37,161 bases of DNA, taken from Prochlorococcus sp. AG-355-J23. GTDB taxonomy: Bacteria > Cyanobacteriota > Cyanobacteriia > PCC-6307 > Cyanobiaceae. Under the pieces are notes generated by a model, which did no database searches, was not told the DNA's origin, and was given only the letters and a program-made list of their open reading frames with translations. Below are positions 8,036 to 16,918 of this stretch, one piece after another. Location: the NCBI GenBank assembly GCA_003278705.1, contig QCDR01000016.1:1-37161 (forward strand). The letters run 5' to 3'. Made by a program: the position numbers and the translations under genes. Every line of letters starts with the position of its first letter. The stretch's first letter is position 1.

Positions 8036-9043
8036 TTGATTAAAACCAAGAATAAAAAAGATAAATGGATTAAGTTAATTTGTGGTGCCAGTAATGAAGA
8101 TATTGTTGCCATAGAAGATTTATGTGCAATTTATACTGCTGCTGGTGTCGACTACATAGATGTTGCAGCAGAAGAATCTATAGTTTATGCAGCAAAAAAA
8201 GGAATCGATTGGGCAAGAAAAATCTTTAAAAACTCCCCTGGATTAATGATAAGTATTAGTGATGGTAGAGATATCCACTTTCGAAAAGCAAAATTTGATC
8301 CTTCAAAATGTCCCCCTAGTTGTCCAAGACCATGCGAAAAAGTATGCCCCACCTTTGCAATTGATAATTTCGGAATTAAAGAAAGTAAATGTTATGGATG
8401 TGGAAGATGTTTAAACAGTTGTCCTCTAAATCTAATTAGTGAATATGAATATAATTTGTCAAAAAATGATTTAGCATTAAAACTTCAAAAAATAAGGCCT
8501 AATGCAGTAGAAATTCATACAGAAATCAATCGCCTAGATTCTTTTACAAAAGTTGTAAGTATCCTTAAAAGTTCTGGAATGAAATTAGACAAGATATCTA
8601 TTAGTTGTGGATTAAATCAATCTTTCAAAAAAGCCCAAGAGGCTGAAGATCTTTTGAAAGCTCTTTGGGAAAGATATGAAATTCTGAATGAGCTAGATAT
8701 TCCCCTTATTTGGCAACTAGATGGAAGGCCAATGTCTGGAGATCTTGCTCCTACAACAAGTAGAGATGCTGTTAAGTTGTTTGAAAAAATCGGTTCAGAT
8801 CTTCCACCAGGATTAATTCAATTAGCAGGAGGAACAAATGAAAAAACTCATGAATTGTTGAATTCAAACAATCTACCAGATGGAATAGCATTTGGAAGTG
8901 CTGCAAGAAAAATTATGCAGCCCTTTATTGAATTTGCTCACAAAAATAACAAAAAACTCAATGAGTATCCTGAAATAATGGGTTTGGCGATCAAAAAAGC
9001 TCAAAAATTTCTAGAGCCATGGAAATCGAGCTCATTCAAATAA
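8036..9043 (+). CDS. ldpA: LdpA, iron-sulfur light/redox input protein
   Basis: The 335-residue protein resembles LdpA (light-dependent period), which in Synechococcus elongatus carries Fe-S clusters and links cellular redox state to circadian period. Residues C92, C96, C100, C104 and C119, C122, C125, C129 form two ferredoxin-like four-cysteine sets. The C-terminal part, including GDLAPTTSRDAVKLFEKIG, matches the LdpA C-terminal domain. No ATG is available near the conserved IKLICGASNEDI start, so I use the TTG at 8036, 5 bases after ndhN. Prochlorococcus is known to lack KaiA, so its role here may differ. Confidence 0.88.
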   Translation: MIKTKNKKDKWIKLICGASNEDIVAIEDLCAIYTAAGVDYIDVAAEESIVYAAKKGIDWARKIFKNSPGLMISISDGRDIHFRKAKFDPSKCPPSCPRPCEKVCPTFAIDNFGIKESKCYGCGRCLNSCPLNLISEYEYNLSKNDLALKLQKIRPNAVEIHTEINRLDSFTKVVSILKSSGMKLDKISISCGLNQSFKKAQEAEDLLKALWERYEILNELDIPLIWQLDGRPMSGDLAPTTSRDAVKLFEKIGSDLPPGLIQLAGGTNEKTHELLNSNNLPDGIAFGSAARKIMQPFIEFAHKNNKKLNEYPEIMGLAIKKAQKFLEPWKSSSFK

Positions 9044-9137
9044 TATTTTTATTTTTCAAAACTAGCGCCATGTTTATAAAAAATTTGTATTTTTTGGATA
9101 GAAAAAAATCTTCTCATGTATTAAAATGGTAATTCAA

Positions 9138-9209
9138 TGGGCCGTCGCCAAGTGGTAAGGCATCGGGTTTTGGTCTCGACATTCCTAGGTTCGAATCCTA
9201 GCGGCCCAG
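9138..9209 (+). tRNA. tRNA-Gln (TTG)
   Basis: A complete cloverleaf can be drawn: acceptor TGGGCCG/CGGCCCA, D-arm GCCA...GGC, anticodon stem TCGGG/CTCGA with loop TTTTGGT (anticodon TTG), and T-arm CTAGG TTCGAAT CCTAG, with discriminator G at 9209. CCA is not encoded. It is on the same strand as ldpA and the HAD gene, 14-17 bases before the start of the latter. Confidence 0.97.
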
Positions 9210-9225
9210 TTCTAATATTCAATTG

Positions 9226-10002
9226 GTGTCTTCTCAAAAAATTTTTCTATTTGATTTTGATGGAGTAATAGTTGATGGAATGCAAGAATATTGGCATAGC
9301 TCCTTGCTGACCTGTGAAAGATATTTAAATTCACCCAAAATCACTATTGATCAAAAACTTTATCAAGGAGTACCAAATTCTTTCAAAGAAATTAGGCCTT
9401 GGGTTAAATATGGTTGGGAAATGATTCTAATTGTTCACGAAATCATAAAAACAGAAAATCCATTAAAAAGTGATAATAAAGATGATTTCATTAATAATTA
9501 TCATCAAAATTGCCAGAAGATATTAAATGAAAATTCCTGGATAGCAGAAGATATACAAAAAATGTTAGATAAGTCTCGCAAGTACCAAATTGATAAAGAT
9601 TTTAAATCGTGGGTAAATTTACATAAACCTTTTTTTGAAATTATAAATTTCATGAAAGAATTAAGCAAAAGAGGAATAAAAACTGGAGTCATAACAACTA
9701 AAGGTAAAATATTTGCAGAAAAAATTCTTAAACAATTAAATATTTTTCCAGAATTTATTTTTGGTTATGAATCAGGAACAAAAATCAAAATAGCTGAAAA
9801 ACTTACACAAACTTATGAAATTTTAGGATTTATAGAAGATAGGAAAAAAACTCTAATCGATATTAAACAAAATTCAGAAACTTCTCACATTCCATGCTTC
9901 CTAGCTGATTGGGGATATTTGAAAGAATCAGATAAAAATCAGTTAAGTAATGAAATTAAATTATTAAAATTAGGAAACCTTGGAGAATTAGTTGCAATTT
10001 AA
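9226..10002 (+). CDS. HAD-superfamily hydrolase
   Basis: This haloacid-dehalogenase-like phosphatase of about 258 residues has the catalytic motif FDFDGVIVDG (nucleophile and acid Asp at residues 10 and 12), a threonine motif TTKG at about 156, a lysine in KIKIAEK and the acidic motif IEDR. A helical cap of about 120 residues lies between motifs I and II, as in subfamily I. The substrate cannot be told; phosphoglycolate-phosphatase-like is the nearest description. I choose GTG at 9226; TTG at 9223 is equally possible. It may be read through from tRNA-Gln. Confidence 0.8.
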   Translation: MSSQKIFLFDFDGVIVDGMQEYWHSSLLTCERYLNSPKITIDQKLYQGVPNSFKEIRPWVKYGWEMILIVHEIIKTENPLKSDNKDDFINNYHQNCQKILNENSWIAEDIQKMLDKSRKYQIDKDFKSWVNLHKPFFEIINFMKELSKRGIKTGVITTKGKIFAEKILKQLNIFPEFIFGYESGTKIKIAEKLTQTYEILGFIEDRKKTLIDIKQNSETSHIPCFLADWGYLKESDKNQLSNEIKLLKLGNLGELVAI

Positions 10003-10016
10003 AGATAATCAGCTAG

Positions 10017-10030
10017 AGTACAGATGTACT
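10017..10030 (+). promoter_or_regulatory. LexA (SOS) box upstream of recA
   Basis: AGTACAGATGTACT is a perfect palindrome apart from its two central bases and matches the cyanobacterial LexA consensus AGTACWNWTGTWCT at every position. A -10-like TACTAT overlaps its right end (10027-10032), so bound LexA would block polymerase. It lies 85 bases before the recA ATG. This indicates that recA is under SOS control; lexA itself is not in the window. Confidence 0.8.
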
Positions 10031-10114
10031 ATAGTTTGTATTTATGAAGTTTGGTTTAAATAAAAATTTCCAAATTTAGAATAATTACAAGAACTTTAAC
10101 CGATAAATCAAACA

Positions 10115-11212
10115 ATGAGCCTTGACGAAAAGAAAAAAACTGAATCAAAAGAAAAAGACAAGGCATTAAGTCTTGTCTTAGGCCAAATAGAAAGAAATTT
10201 TGGACGAGGTTCAATAATGAGACTTGGTGACGCCTCAAGAATGAAAGTAGAAACAATATCTACTGGAGCGCTCACCTTAGATTTAGCATTAGGAGGAGGC
10301 TATCCAAAAGGAAGAGTAGTAGAAGTTTACGGACCAGAAAGTTCAGGAAAAACTACATTAACGCTTCACGCGATTGCGGAAGTCCAAAAGAATGGAGGAG
10401 TAGCTGCATTTGTAGATGCTGAGCATGCACTCGATCCAGTTTATGCGGCATCTTTAGGTGTTGATGTTGAAAATTTGTTAGTTTCACAGCCAGATACTGG
10501 TGAAATGGCTCTAGAAATAGTTGACCAACTTATAAGATCGAGTGCGGTAGATCTTGTAGTTGTTGACTCGGTCGCAGCACTAACTCCAAGAGCCGAGATA
10601 GAAGGAGAGATGGGAGATCACGTAATTGGAAGCCAAGCAAGGCTAATGAGCCAAGCAATGAGGAAAATAACAGGAAATATTGGCAAATCTGGATGTACGG
10701 TAATATTCCTGAATCAATTACGCCTAAAAATTGGCGTTACGTACGGCAATCCAGAAACAACCACAGGAGGTAATGCATTAAAATTTTACGCCTCAGTAAG
10801 ACTTGATATCAGAAGAATTCAAACTCTTAAAAGAGGTACTGAGGAATATGGCATAAGAGCAAAAGTGAAAGTAGCAAAAAACAAAGTTGCACCACCATTT
10901 AGAATTGCAGAATTTGATATTCTCTTTGGGAAAGGTATTAGTACAACAGGATGCTTATTAGATTTAGCAGAAGAGACTAATATCATCATAAGGAGAGGTG
11001 CTTGGTATAGTTATGAAGGAGAAAATATTGGACAAGGAAGAGATAATACAATTATTTGGCTTGATCAAAACTTAGAAATCAGAAATAAAGTAGAATCTAT
11101 CGTTAAAGAGAAATTAACAGAAGGAACTGAAGTCAGTTCTAATTCAATGAAAGCATTAAATAGCAATCCTGCTAATACAATCGCTGTTAATGATATAAAA
11201 ACAGTAGCTTAG
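10115..11212 (+). CDS. recA: Recombinase RecA
   Basis: The 365-residue RecA is the strand-exchange ATPase and LexA co-protease. Walker [10 protein letters not shown] is at residues 73-81. [10 protein letters not shown] is Walker [15 protein letters not shown] is the classic RecA signature, and [19 protein letters not shown] is loop L2. The polar C-terminal tail is as expected. The ATG (MSLDEKKK) has a leader of 112 bases after the HAD gene and carries a LexA box. Its stop lies 2 bases from the convergent DUF2839 gene, with no visible terminator between. Confidence 0.98.
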   Translation: MSLDEKKKTESKEKDKALSLVLGQIERNFGRGSIMRLGDASRMKVETISTGALTLDLALGGGYPKGRVVEVYGPESSGKTTLTLHAIAEVQKNGGVAAFVDAEHALDPVYAASLGVDVENLLVSQPDTGEMALEIVDQLIRSSAVDLVVVDSVAALTPRAEIEGEMGDHVIGSQARLMSQAMRKITGNIGKSGCTVIFLNQLRLKIGVTYGNPETTTGGNALKFYASVRLDIRRIQTLKRGTEEYGIRAKVKVAKNKVAPPFRIAEFDILFGKGISTTGCLLDLAEETNIIIRRGAWYSYEGENIGQGRDNTIIWLDQNLEIRNKVESIVKEKLTEGTEVSSNSMKALNSNPANTIAVNDIKTVA

Positions 11213-11214
11213 AT

Positions 11215-11460
11215 TTATAAAGAATCAGCTAAAGTCCACCACCCAGCAGCAGGACCTATAAATCTCACTACAATCCATAAGATTACTAACCCTCCGATTC
11301 CAAACCAACTGGCCTTAATACTTAATTTAATTAGGTTATCTCTTTGATTGATTGTAAAGGGAAGCCATTCAAATAATCTTGGAGACTCATCAATTTTAGT
11401 TTTAGTATTATTTTTTTTTGGAGGTAAACCAAGTGTTTTACGTCTTTTTGCTTCTCCCAT
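11215..11460 (-). CDS. DUF2839-family small membrane protein
   Basis: This 81-residue protein begins MGEAKRRKTLGLPPK and has one hydrophobic segment (about residues 52-70, WFGIGGLVILWIVVRFIG), matching the cyanobacteria-specific DUF2839 family. The basic N-terminus should be cytoplasmic or stromal. No function is known. The N-terminal GEAKRRK motif recurs in unrelated small proteins and should not be over-read. It is convergent with recA. Confidence 0.8.
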   Translation of the reverse strand: MGEAKRRKTLGLPPKKNNTKTKIDESPRLFEWLPFTINQRDNLIKLSIKASWFGIGGLVILWIVVRFIGPAAGWWTLADSL

Positions 11461-11489
11461 ATTTCTTTAGTTATTTACAAAATCATAAC

Positions 11490-12938
11490 CTAATCAAAAG
11501 GTAGCATGTAGTTAATTTGTTTTGAGGGTTGAATGTTTTGCAGAAGTAATCTTCCCCAGTTTCTTTTATTTGCTCTTCCATCTAGGATTATTAACTTACC
11601 TGAATTTCTTCTTAAAGGAGAAATAGATCTTTCAAGTTTAATTCTAGCTTGAGGAAGAAAGAAGTCTCTAAACCAATCTTGAGAAAGCTTCTTTTTATGA
11701 GAGACAGTAATTGCATTAATGGGTTCTGACATATTCGGAATCGGAAGTAAAGGAATGATAATTTGTTCTGGAATTTGAATTAAATAAGAATTCATAATCC
11801 ACCAGTCAAAACTAGAGCAAAGGATTTCATTTCTACCTGAGGGAATATTCTCTAGCAATACTCTCTTCCCGTAAGTAGCAGCTAATTCTGTAGCAAGATT
11901 AGTTTTTAAATCAATATCATCAGACAACACTAAAGTTAAACCCTTTCTAAAAAGTATTAACTTTTTGCATTTGTCCAAGATTGAATTGGTAAAAAAAGGA
12001 TTATTAGGAAGCAACTGTTTAGAAGGTATATATAAAGAAATCTTTTTCTCTTCAAAATTACTCTTAAAATTAATAACCAAGTCAATATCTAAACTATGCT
12101 TTTTAAAATACATTTGGAAAAAATTATCTTTTCTCAATGCTGATAAAAAAACAAATTTATTATTTGAAAAAAATTCCTTAATTTGAAAAAGTTCATCTAT
12201 TGGCTGTAAATACAAATTCCAATCTAAATTTGTATCGTTTAACTTTACCCAGCATGCCCAACCTTGAGATAATGCTTTGTTGACGCTTAAAAATTTATCA
12301 GAAAAAAAAGAATTTTCATGAAAAAAGTTTGACAAGAAACTAATTTCTTTTTCATCTAAATTGATATAACTATTTCCTAAGACCTTTCTCAAGAAGAATT
12401 TTTTCTTCAACGAATCATATACTTTTATAAATTTTTGATTGATTAATTCAAATTCTTTAAAATTTTTTGTCCAATCCTTTTTAAGTAAAGAAATCCTAAA
12501 ATGATTTTTTAAATCCTTTTTTATATCCTCAATTCCTGAATAAACTATTCGATGATTTCTAAGATTACGATAATTGGGATCATTAAGAAAATTTTGGATA
12601 GTTATCAAGTGAACATGATGATTTGCAAAAATAAATTGATCATTTTTCAGAATAAAATTAAAACCTAGATTTTTCAATGAATCAATCTGAAATTGGCTTA
12701 TAAATTGGATTTTTTCTTTAGATAAAATTAAAGTTGAATCCTCTTCCTTTAAAAATAAAGAAATCAAAATTGGAGGTAACCAATCATAGCTAGAGAAAAT
12801 TTCTGAATTAATTAGATAGGTAGAATCATTTTCAATACATTTGGAAACTATCCTCCCAAAAGAATATATTTGCTCCCAATTAATACTTTGATCTCTCAAA
12901 AAATTTTTTAAATATTGATGACTTAAAATTTCAAGCAT
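11490..12938 (-). CDS. Degenerate DinG-like (helicase C2-type) protein
   Basis: The 482-residue product is very rich in Phe, Asn and Lys. Only its C-terminal part is recognisable: LPQARIKLERSISPLRR followed by GKLIILDGRANKRNWGRLLL matches the end of DinG/XPD-type helicase domain 2, where the arginine motif VI and the ILDxR element lie. I find no Walker A (GxGKT) or DEAH box, so ATPase activity is doubtful. It is divergent from tyrA. It may be a diverged, non-catalytic relative; homologues in other picocyanobacteria are labelled helicase. Confidence 0.55.
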   Translation of the reverse strand: MLEILSHQYLKNFLRDQSINWEQIYSFGRIVSKCIENDSTYLINSEIFSSYDWLPPILISLFLKEEDSTLILSKEKIQFISQFQIDSLKNLGFNFILKNDQFIFANHHVHLITIQNFLNDPNYRNLRNHRIVYSGIEDIKKDLKNHFRISLLKKDWTKNFKEFELINQKFIKVYDSLKKKFFLRKVLGNSYINLDEKEISFLSNFFHENSFFSDKFLSVNKALSQGWACWVKLNDTNLDWNLYLQPIDELFQIKEFFSNNKFVFLSALRKDNFFQMYFKKHSLDIDLVINFKSNFEEKKISLYIPSKQLLPNNPFFTNSILDKCKKLILFRKGLTLVLSDDIDLKTNLATELAATYGKRVLLENIPSGRNEILCSSFDWWIMNSYLIQIPEQIIIPLLPIPNMSEPINAITVSHKKKLSQDWFRDFFLPQARIKLERSISPLRRNSGKLIILDGRANKRNWGRLLLQNIQPSKQINYMLPFD

Positions 12939-13033
12939 TTATAATTAATTTAATTTCAAAAACATACAAAATTTATGAACCTAATATACAAAAAATTGGT
13001 ATCAATAAAAGAGGGTCTTGAATTAATTAATTT

Positions 13034-13873
13034 ATGAAAATTGGAATAGTAGGATTAGGATTAATTGGTGGTTCTTTAGGATTAAAACTCCAAAGTCTAA
13101 ATCATACAATTTATGGAATAGCAAATAATGAATTTAATGAAAAAAAAGCTAAGGATAAAAAACTTGCAAATTTTGTTAGCTGTGATCTGAGCTTATTAGA
13201 AAAATGTGAGCTAATAATCTTGGCATTGCCTATCAAAGATTTGATCAGTCCGTCTCAACAATTAGTAGCATCAATACCTCAGGAAACAATATTAACTGAT
13301 GTAGGGTCTGTAAAAGAACCAATTGTAAATACATGGGAAAATTCACATCCTCTATTTATTGGATCTCATCCAATGGCAGGCACAGAAAAAAAAGGAGTTG
13401 ATTCAGGTTTTGAAGGTCTTTTTAAAAATGCAAAATGGATTATTACCCCAACACAAAATAGTAATTTAAATTCAGTCAGAACTATTTCCGAGCTCATAAA
13501 ATCAATGGATTGTGAAATTTGCCAAGCTTCGCCAAAAGAGCATGATGAAGCAGTATCTCTAATTTCTCATTTGCCTATATTTTTAGCTTCTGCCCTCATA
13601 GAAACTGCGCAAACAAAAAATAATCAATCTTTATTAGATCTCTCGCAAAAATTAGCTGCTACAGGATTTGCTGACACTTCTAGAGTTGGCGGAGGCAATG
13701 AACAACTAGGCGTAGATTTAGCTATTAATAATCAGATCAATGTTTTAAATTCCATAAATAATTTTAAAAATAAGCTGAATATACTGGAATCTCTTATTAA
13801 AGAAAAAAATTGGGATTTACTTTCTAAAAAACTTGCTGAAGCAAAAGAAAACAGACAAAATTTTATAAACTAA
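13034..13873 (+). CDS. tyrA: Prephenate/arogenate dehydrogenase
   Basis: The 279-residue protein makes tyrosine by NAD(P)-dependent oxidative decarboxylation of prephenate or, in most cyanobacteria, arogenate. The Rossmann motif GLGLIGGSLG starts at residue 7. LTDVGSVKEP and the active-site region GSHPMAGTEKKGVDSG are intact, and SLISHLPIFLASAL lies in the dimerisation domain. No ACT domain is fused. The ATG follows a short AT-rich gap to the divergent DinG-like gene. Its 3' end overlaps the convergent crtD-like gene by 11 bases. Confidence 0.9.
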   Translation: MKIGIVGLGLIGGSLGLKLQSLNHTIYGIANNEFNEKKAKDKKLANFVSCDLSLLEKCELIILALPIKDLISPSQQLVASIPQETILTDVGSVKEPIVNTWENSHPLFIGSHPMAGTEKKGVDSGFEGLFKNAKWIITPTQNSNLNSVRTISELIKSMDCEICQASPKEHDEAVSLISHLPIFLASALIETAQTKNNQSLLDLSQKLAATGFADTSRVGGGNEQLGVDLAINNQINVLNSINNFKNKLNILESLIKEKNWDLLSKKLAEAKENRQNFIN

Positions 13874-15368
13874 AATTTTCTATACCTTTGGAAGCTAAAA
13901 TTTGCCTTGAAACCATTAATGCAGACTGACTAACACCTGCAGTCCCCTCTCCTGGATAAATCGAATCTCCACATAACCATAAACCTTCAAAAGGTGTCCT
14001 ACTTGATAATCCAAATAAACCAAAAATATCTGGATTTTGACCAAGCCCGCCTACTATTCCATTAGGTCTTTTTGTCCATTTTTCAAAGCCCAATGGAGTT
14101 GCTAATTCTCTATGTAGCCATTTTTCAGGATCAATATCAAATTGACTTTCCAATTCAAGGGATATTTTTTTCATGAAACCATTTTTTTTCTTTAAGTAAG
14201 TTTGTTTATCTAGATCAAACCAATCTTTAGTTTTGGTAAAGATACTGGCAATTAAAGTAACCTCACCTTTTGGCGCTCTTCCATCGCCATCATCACTAAT
14301 TGATACAAATAACGAACAAAATTCTTTTGAAACAAATTGATAATGATTGGAGAATGTTTTTTTAATATGTTCCTTTTTTAATGCTGAATAAAAAACTACA
14401 GCTCCACTTGGATCTGGCAAATTATTAAGTCGATTTTTATAATTTTTTTTTCTTTCTAAAGGATCTTTCAAATGCTTAAGCAAAGATTGTGGAGGTGCGG
14501 TATAAATCACATCTTTTGCTTGATAAATAAATGATTTTTTTTTCGAATTAGCAGATAGTTGCCAACACATATTTTCATCGTCAAAAGTTATAGAATTAAC
14601 TTCTTGTCCAAAAATTAAATTAACTCCAGTTTTAATTAATGAACTTTCTAATGATTCACTTAAAGACTGCATAGATTTTTTAAGATGCCACAGACCATGT
14701 GGCTGTTGACACATCTGAAGAACAGTAGATCCATATAATGCTGCAGTACTATAAACGTCCTCTTGAGAATAAAGTTTTAGTTGAAGATTTAAGAATTTAA
14801 TCAAGCGCTCATTCTTGGATAATCCACATATCCGCAATAGATCAAAAATAGTAGATTTAAGTAAGATACCTGTGACAAGGTTTGAAGGTACTAGTGCTTT
14901 GAGAAGTTGAGAAAAATCCCAAAAATTACTTATTGGTAATACAGGATTATTATTAGCAAATATCCAATTACTTTCATGTATTAGGGTACAAAGCTTCCAA
15001 AATCTTTGACTCCCAGGAAACTGCATTTCTCGTTCAGCAATCCATTTACTTTTTTCATACCAAATAGGTATAGGATTACCACCATCATTTAAATCAACAA
15101 TGCAAGCAGGGTCTAAAATTGTGGCTTCTGGGGATGGAATATCTAAAAAATCAAAAATTCTAGAATGTATTCCTCCCTTCTCTAAACCAGCAACCTGAGT
15201 TGCGCCAACATCGAAAGTATAATTCTTTCTTTTAAAAGTACCGGCACATCCTCCGGCTTGAGTATGAGATTCGATTAAAGTCACTGATAAGCCTTGTTTT
15301 GATAAAATCGCTGCAGAAGTTAGTCCTGCTATACCGGCGCCTACAACAATAACTTCAGACTTTTTCAT
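13863..15368 (-). CDS. crtD: CrtD-like FAD-dependent carotenoid oxidoreductase
   Basis: The 501-residue protein has an N-terminal FAD-binding fold VVGAGIAGLTSAAILSKQG at residues 8-26, the second signature GGCAGTFKRKNYTFDVGAT, and a C-terminal FAD-contact region GLWLCGDSIYPGEGTAGVSQSA typical of the CrtI/CrtD/CrtISO group. It is closest in style to the cyanobacterial C-3',4' desaturase CrtD. HL Prochlorococcus is not known for myxoxanthophyll, so another carotenoid substrate, including isomerisation, is possible. Its ATG lies only 4 bases from the ATG of the divergent kinase gene. Confidence 0.72.
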   Translation of the reverse strand: MKKSEVIVVGAGIAGLTSAAILSKQGLSVTLIESHTQAGGCAGTFKRKNYTFDVGATQVAGLEKGGIHSRIFDFLDIPSPEATILDPACIVDLNDGGNPIPIWYEKSKWIAEREMQFPGSQRFWKLCTLIHESNWIFANNNPVLPISNFWDFSQLLKALVPSNLVTGILLKSTIFDLLRICGLSKNERLIKFLNLQLKLYSQEDVYSTAALYGSTVLQMCQQPHGLWHLKKSMQSLSESLESSLIKTGVNLIFGQEVNSITFDDENMCWQLSANSKKKSFIYQAKDVIYTAPPQSLLKHLKDPLERKKNYKNRLNNLPDPSGAVVFYSALKKEHIKKTFSNHYQFVSKEFCSLFVSISDDGDGRAPKGEVTLIASIFTKTKDWFDLDKQTYLKKKNGFMKKISLELESQFDIDPEKWLHRELATPLGFEKWTKRPNGIVGGLGQNPDIFGLFGLSSRTPFEGLWLCGDSIYPGEGTAGVSQSALMVSRQILASKGIENFSL

Positions 15369-15372
15369 TAAA

Positions 15373-16251
15373 ATGCAAAAATTATCTCCTATTGAAATTA
15401 ACGAAATTTGTGAAGAATTAGGTGAAACCTATCCAAAAAGTATTGAACAAGTACATGGTGGCGATATTCATAATGCATGGCGAATAGAATTCTCAAACAA
15501 AAAGTTATTCCTTAAAAGAAACATTAGAAACAAAAAATTTCTTGAATTTGAAAAATATTGTCTCCAAAATTTGAGAAAATATATTAATCAAGAAAACTTA
15601 GTTATTCCTGAAGTTATTGCATATAAGAATATAAAAAATATCGAGATTCTTTTAATTGAATGGATAGATATGCATAACTTTGACCAAAAAAAGCTTGGAA
15701 AAGGTTTAGGTGAATTGCACTTGAAATCAGCTGAATCTAACCCCAAAATGTTTGGCTTTCCAGTTGAGGGCTTTATCGGAACAACAGATCAGAAAAAAGG
15801 CTTGGAAGATAATTGGATAGATTGTTTTTTAAACTTAAGGATAATACCTCAATTATTAAATCTTAAATCAAGAATTTTAGACAAAGAAATTATAAATAAA
15901 GTTAAAGAAAAAATTCAATCAGAATTGCTGAATCACAAACCAATAAATGCTCTAGTTCATGGTGATTTATGGTCAGGCAATGCAGGAATGGACAAAAATG
16001 GAAAGGGGGTAATATTCGACCCTGCATCTTGGTGGGCAGATAATGAGGTAGATATAGCTATGACAAAACTATTTGGAGGTTTTAGAAAAGAATTTTATGA
16101 AGAATACCATAAAATTTTCCCTATAAAAAACGGATTTAATAAAAGAATTATTATTTATAATTTTTATCACATATTGAATCACGCCAACATGTTTGGAGGA
16201 GGGTACTTAAACCAAGTTGAAGATTACGTAAAAGAAATTCTCAATATGTAA
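15373..16251 (+). CDS. Fructosamine/ketosamine-3-kinase family protein
   Basis: This 292-residue aminoglycoside-phosphotransferase-like kinase has the catalytic Brenner motif LVHGDLWSGNAGM around H196 and the metal-binding FDPASWWADNEVDIAM segment, with GGDIHNAWRI acting as the nucleotide loop near residue 29. Family members phosphorylate ketosamines on glycated proteins or low-molecular-weight amines, which leads to repair. The substrate here is unknown. It is divergent from the crtD-like gene with a 4-base gap between start codons, and convergent with the CAAD gene (7 bases). Confidence 0.85.
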   Translation: MQKLSPIEINEICEELGETYPKSIEQVHGGDIHNAWRIEFSNKKLFLKRNIRNKKFLEFEKYCLQNLRKYINQENLVIPEVIAYKNIKNIEILLIEWIDMHNFDQKKLGKGLGELHLKSAESNPKMFGFPVEGFIGTTDQKKGLEDNWIDCFLNLRIIPQLLNLKSRILDKEIINKVKEKIQSELLNHKPINALVHGDLWSGNAGMDKNGKGVIFDPASWWADNEVDIAMTKLFGGFRKEFYEEYHKIFPIKNGFNKRIIIYNFYHILNHANMFGGGYLNQVEDYVKEILNM

Positions 16252-16258
16252 TCTTTAA

Positions 16259-16624
16259 CTACCCTAAATATGTCTTCTTAAGATTTTGTACCTTATCTAG
16301 AACAGCTTCACGATTTTCACTGGTACGAAGATTTTGCCAGCTCCATTGACCGACAACAATGACCCCTAGCAGTTCTAGTAAACCAGGAAGAATTGGGAAA
16401 AAGTTTATCGTGTCAATGACAACTTTAATTATTATCTGAGCTATTACGACAACAGCAATTATGCCTGCCGCCTTGCCGTACTTGCCCATTTGAGTCCAAT
16501 CAACATTACCAAGGGTTTCGTTGACTTTTCCCATAACATCAGAGTACTTCTCTGAAAAACTTTTGGTTTCTGAGCTTGTATCGGAGCCGGAGTCTTGGTT
16601 TGACTCTGGAGTGTTATCACTCAT
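16259..16624 (-). CDS. CAAD-domain (CURT1-like) thylakoid membrane protein
   Basis: The 121-residue protein has an acidic Ser/Thr-rich N-terminus of about 35 residues, then two adjacent hydrophobic segments (about 51-70 and 75-95), an amphipathic stretch GKVNETLGNVDW before them and another helix after. This is the CAAD architecture first described as a domain appended to cyanobacterial aminoacyl-tRNA synthetases and related to plant CURT1 thylakoid-curvature proteins. Membrane bending or organisation is the likely role. It stands alone here. TATATT at 16639-16644 could be the -10 (read on the minus strand). Confidence 0.82.
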   Translation of the reverse strand: MSDNTPESNQDSGSDTSSETKSFSEKYSDVMGKVNETLGNVDWTQMGKYGKAAGIIAVVVIAQIIIKVVIDTINFFPILPGLLELLGVIVVGQWSWQNLRTSENREAVLDKVQNLKKTYLG

Positions 16625-16918
16625 GAATTCAGTAAACTTAATATATGAACCAGACAGTATCGGAAAAAACGTCTATTGACTACCTTTTTGTTGTGCAAAA
16701 TTCCGAACCGAAACATTTTGTATTTTTTTAGAGGCGTTGCTATATATGCTTTCTAAAGATATTTAAACTTAAAATTGATTTATAAAAACTTCACATTATG
16801 GTCTAGTTCTAACAAAAACATTAATAAATTAGTGTAATAAGAAAAATTTAAAAGTCTAAAATTTTTATTTTAATTATTATATTTTCATAGTTTATCTCGC
16901 AAAAATTAAAGGATTTCA
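16625..16918. other. Intergenic region between divergent CAAD and moeB genes
   Basis: These 294 bases are very AT-rich and hold no convincing ORF, tRNA or strong hairpin. Both flanking genes read outward, so their promoters must lie here. A TATATT-like -10 is near the CAAD side. On the moeB side AAAGGA lies 7 bases before the ATG as a ribosome binding site. TCGGAA and TTCCGA half-sites about 35 bases apart near 16660-16710 are too far apart to call an operator. Confidence 0.4.

Noticed and set aside
9044..9137. Separate promoter for tRNA-Gln (TTGGAT and TATTAA)
   Set aside because: The spacing of 19 bases and poor hexamer matches do not separate it from chance.
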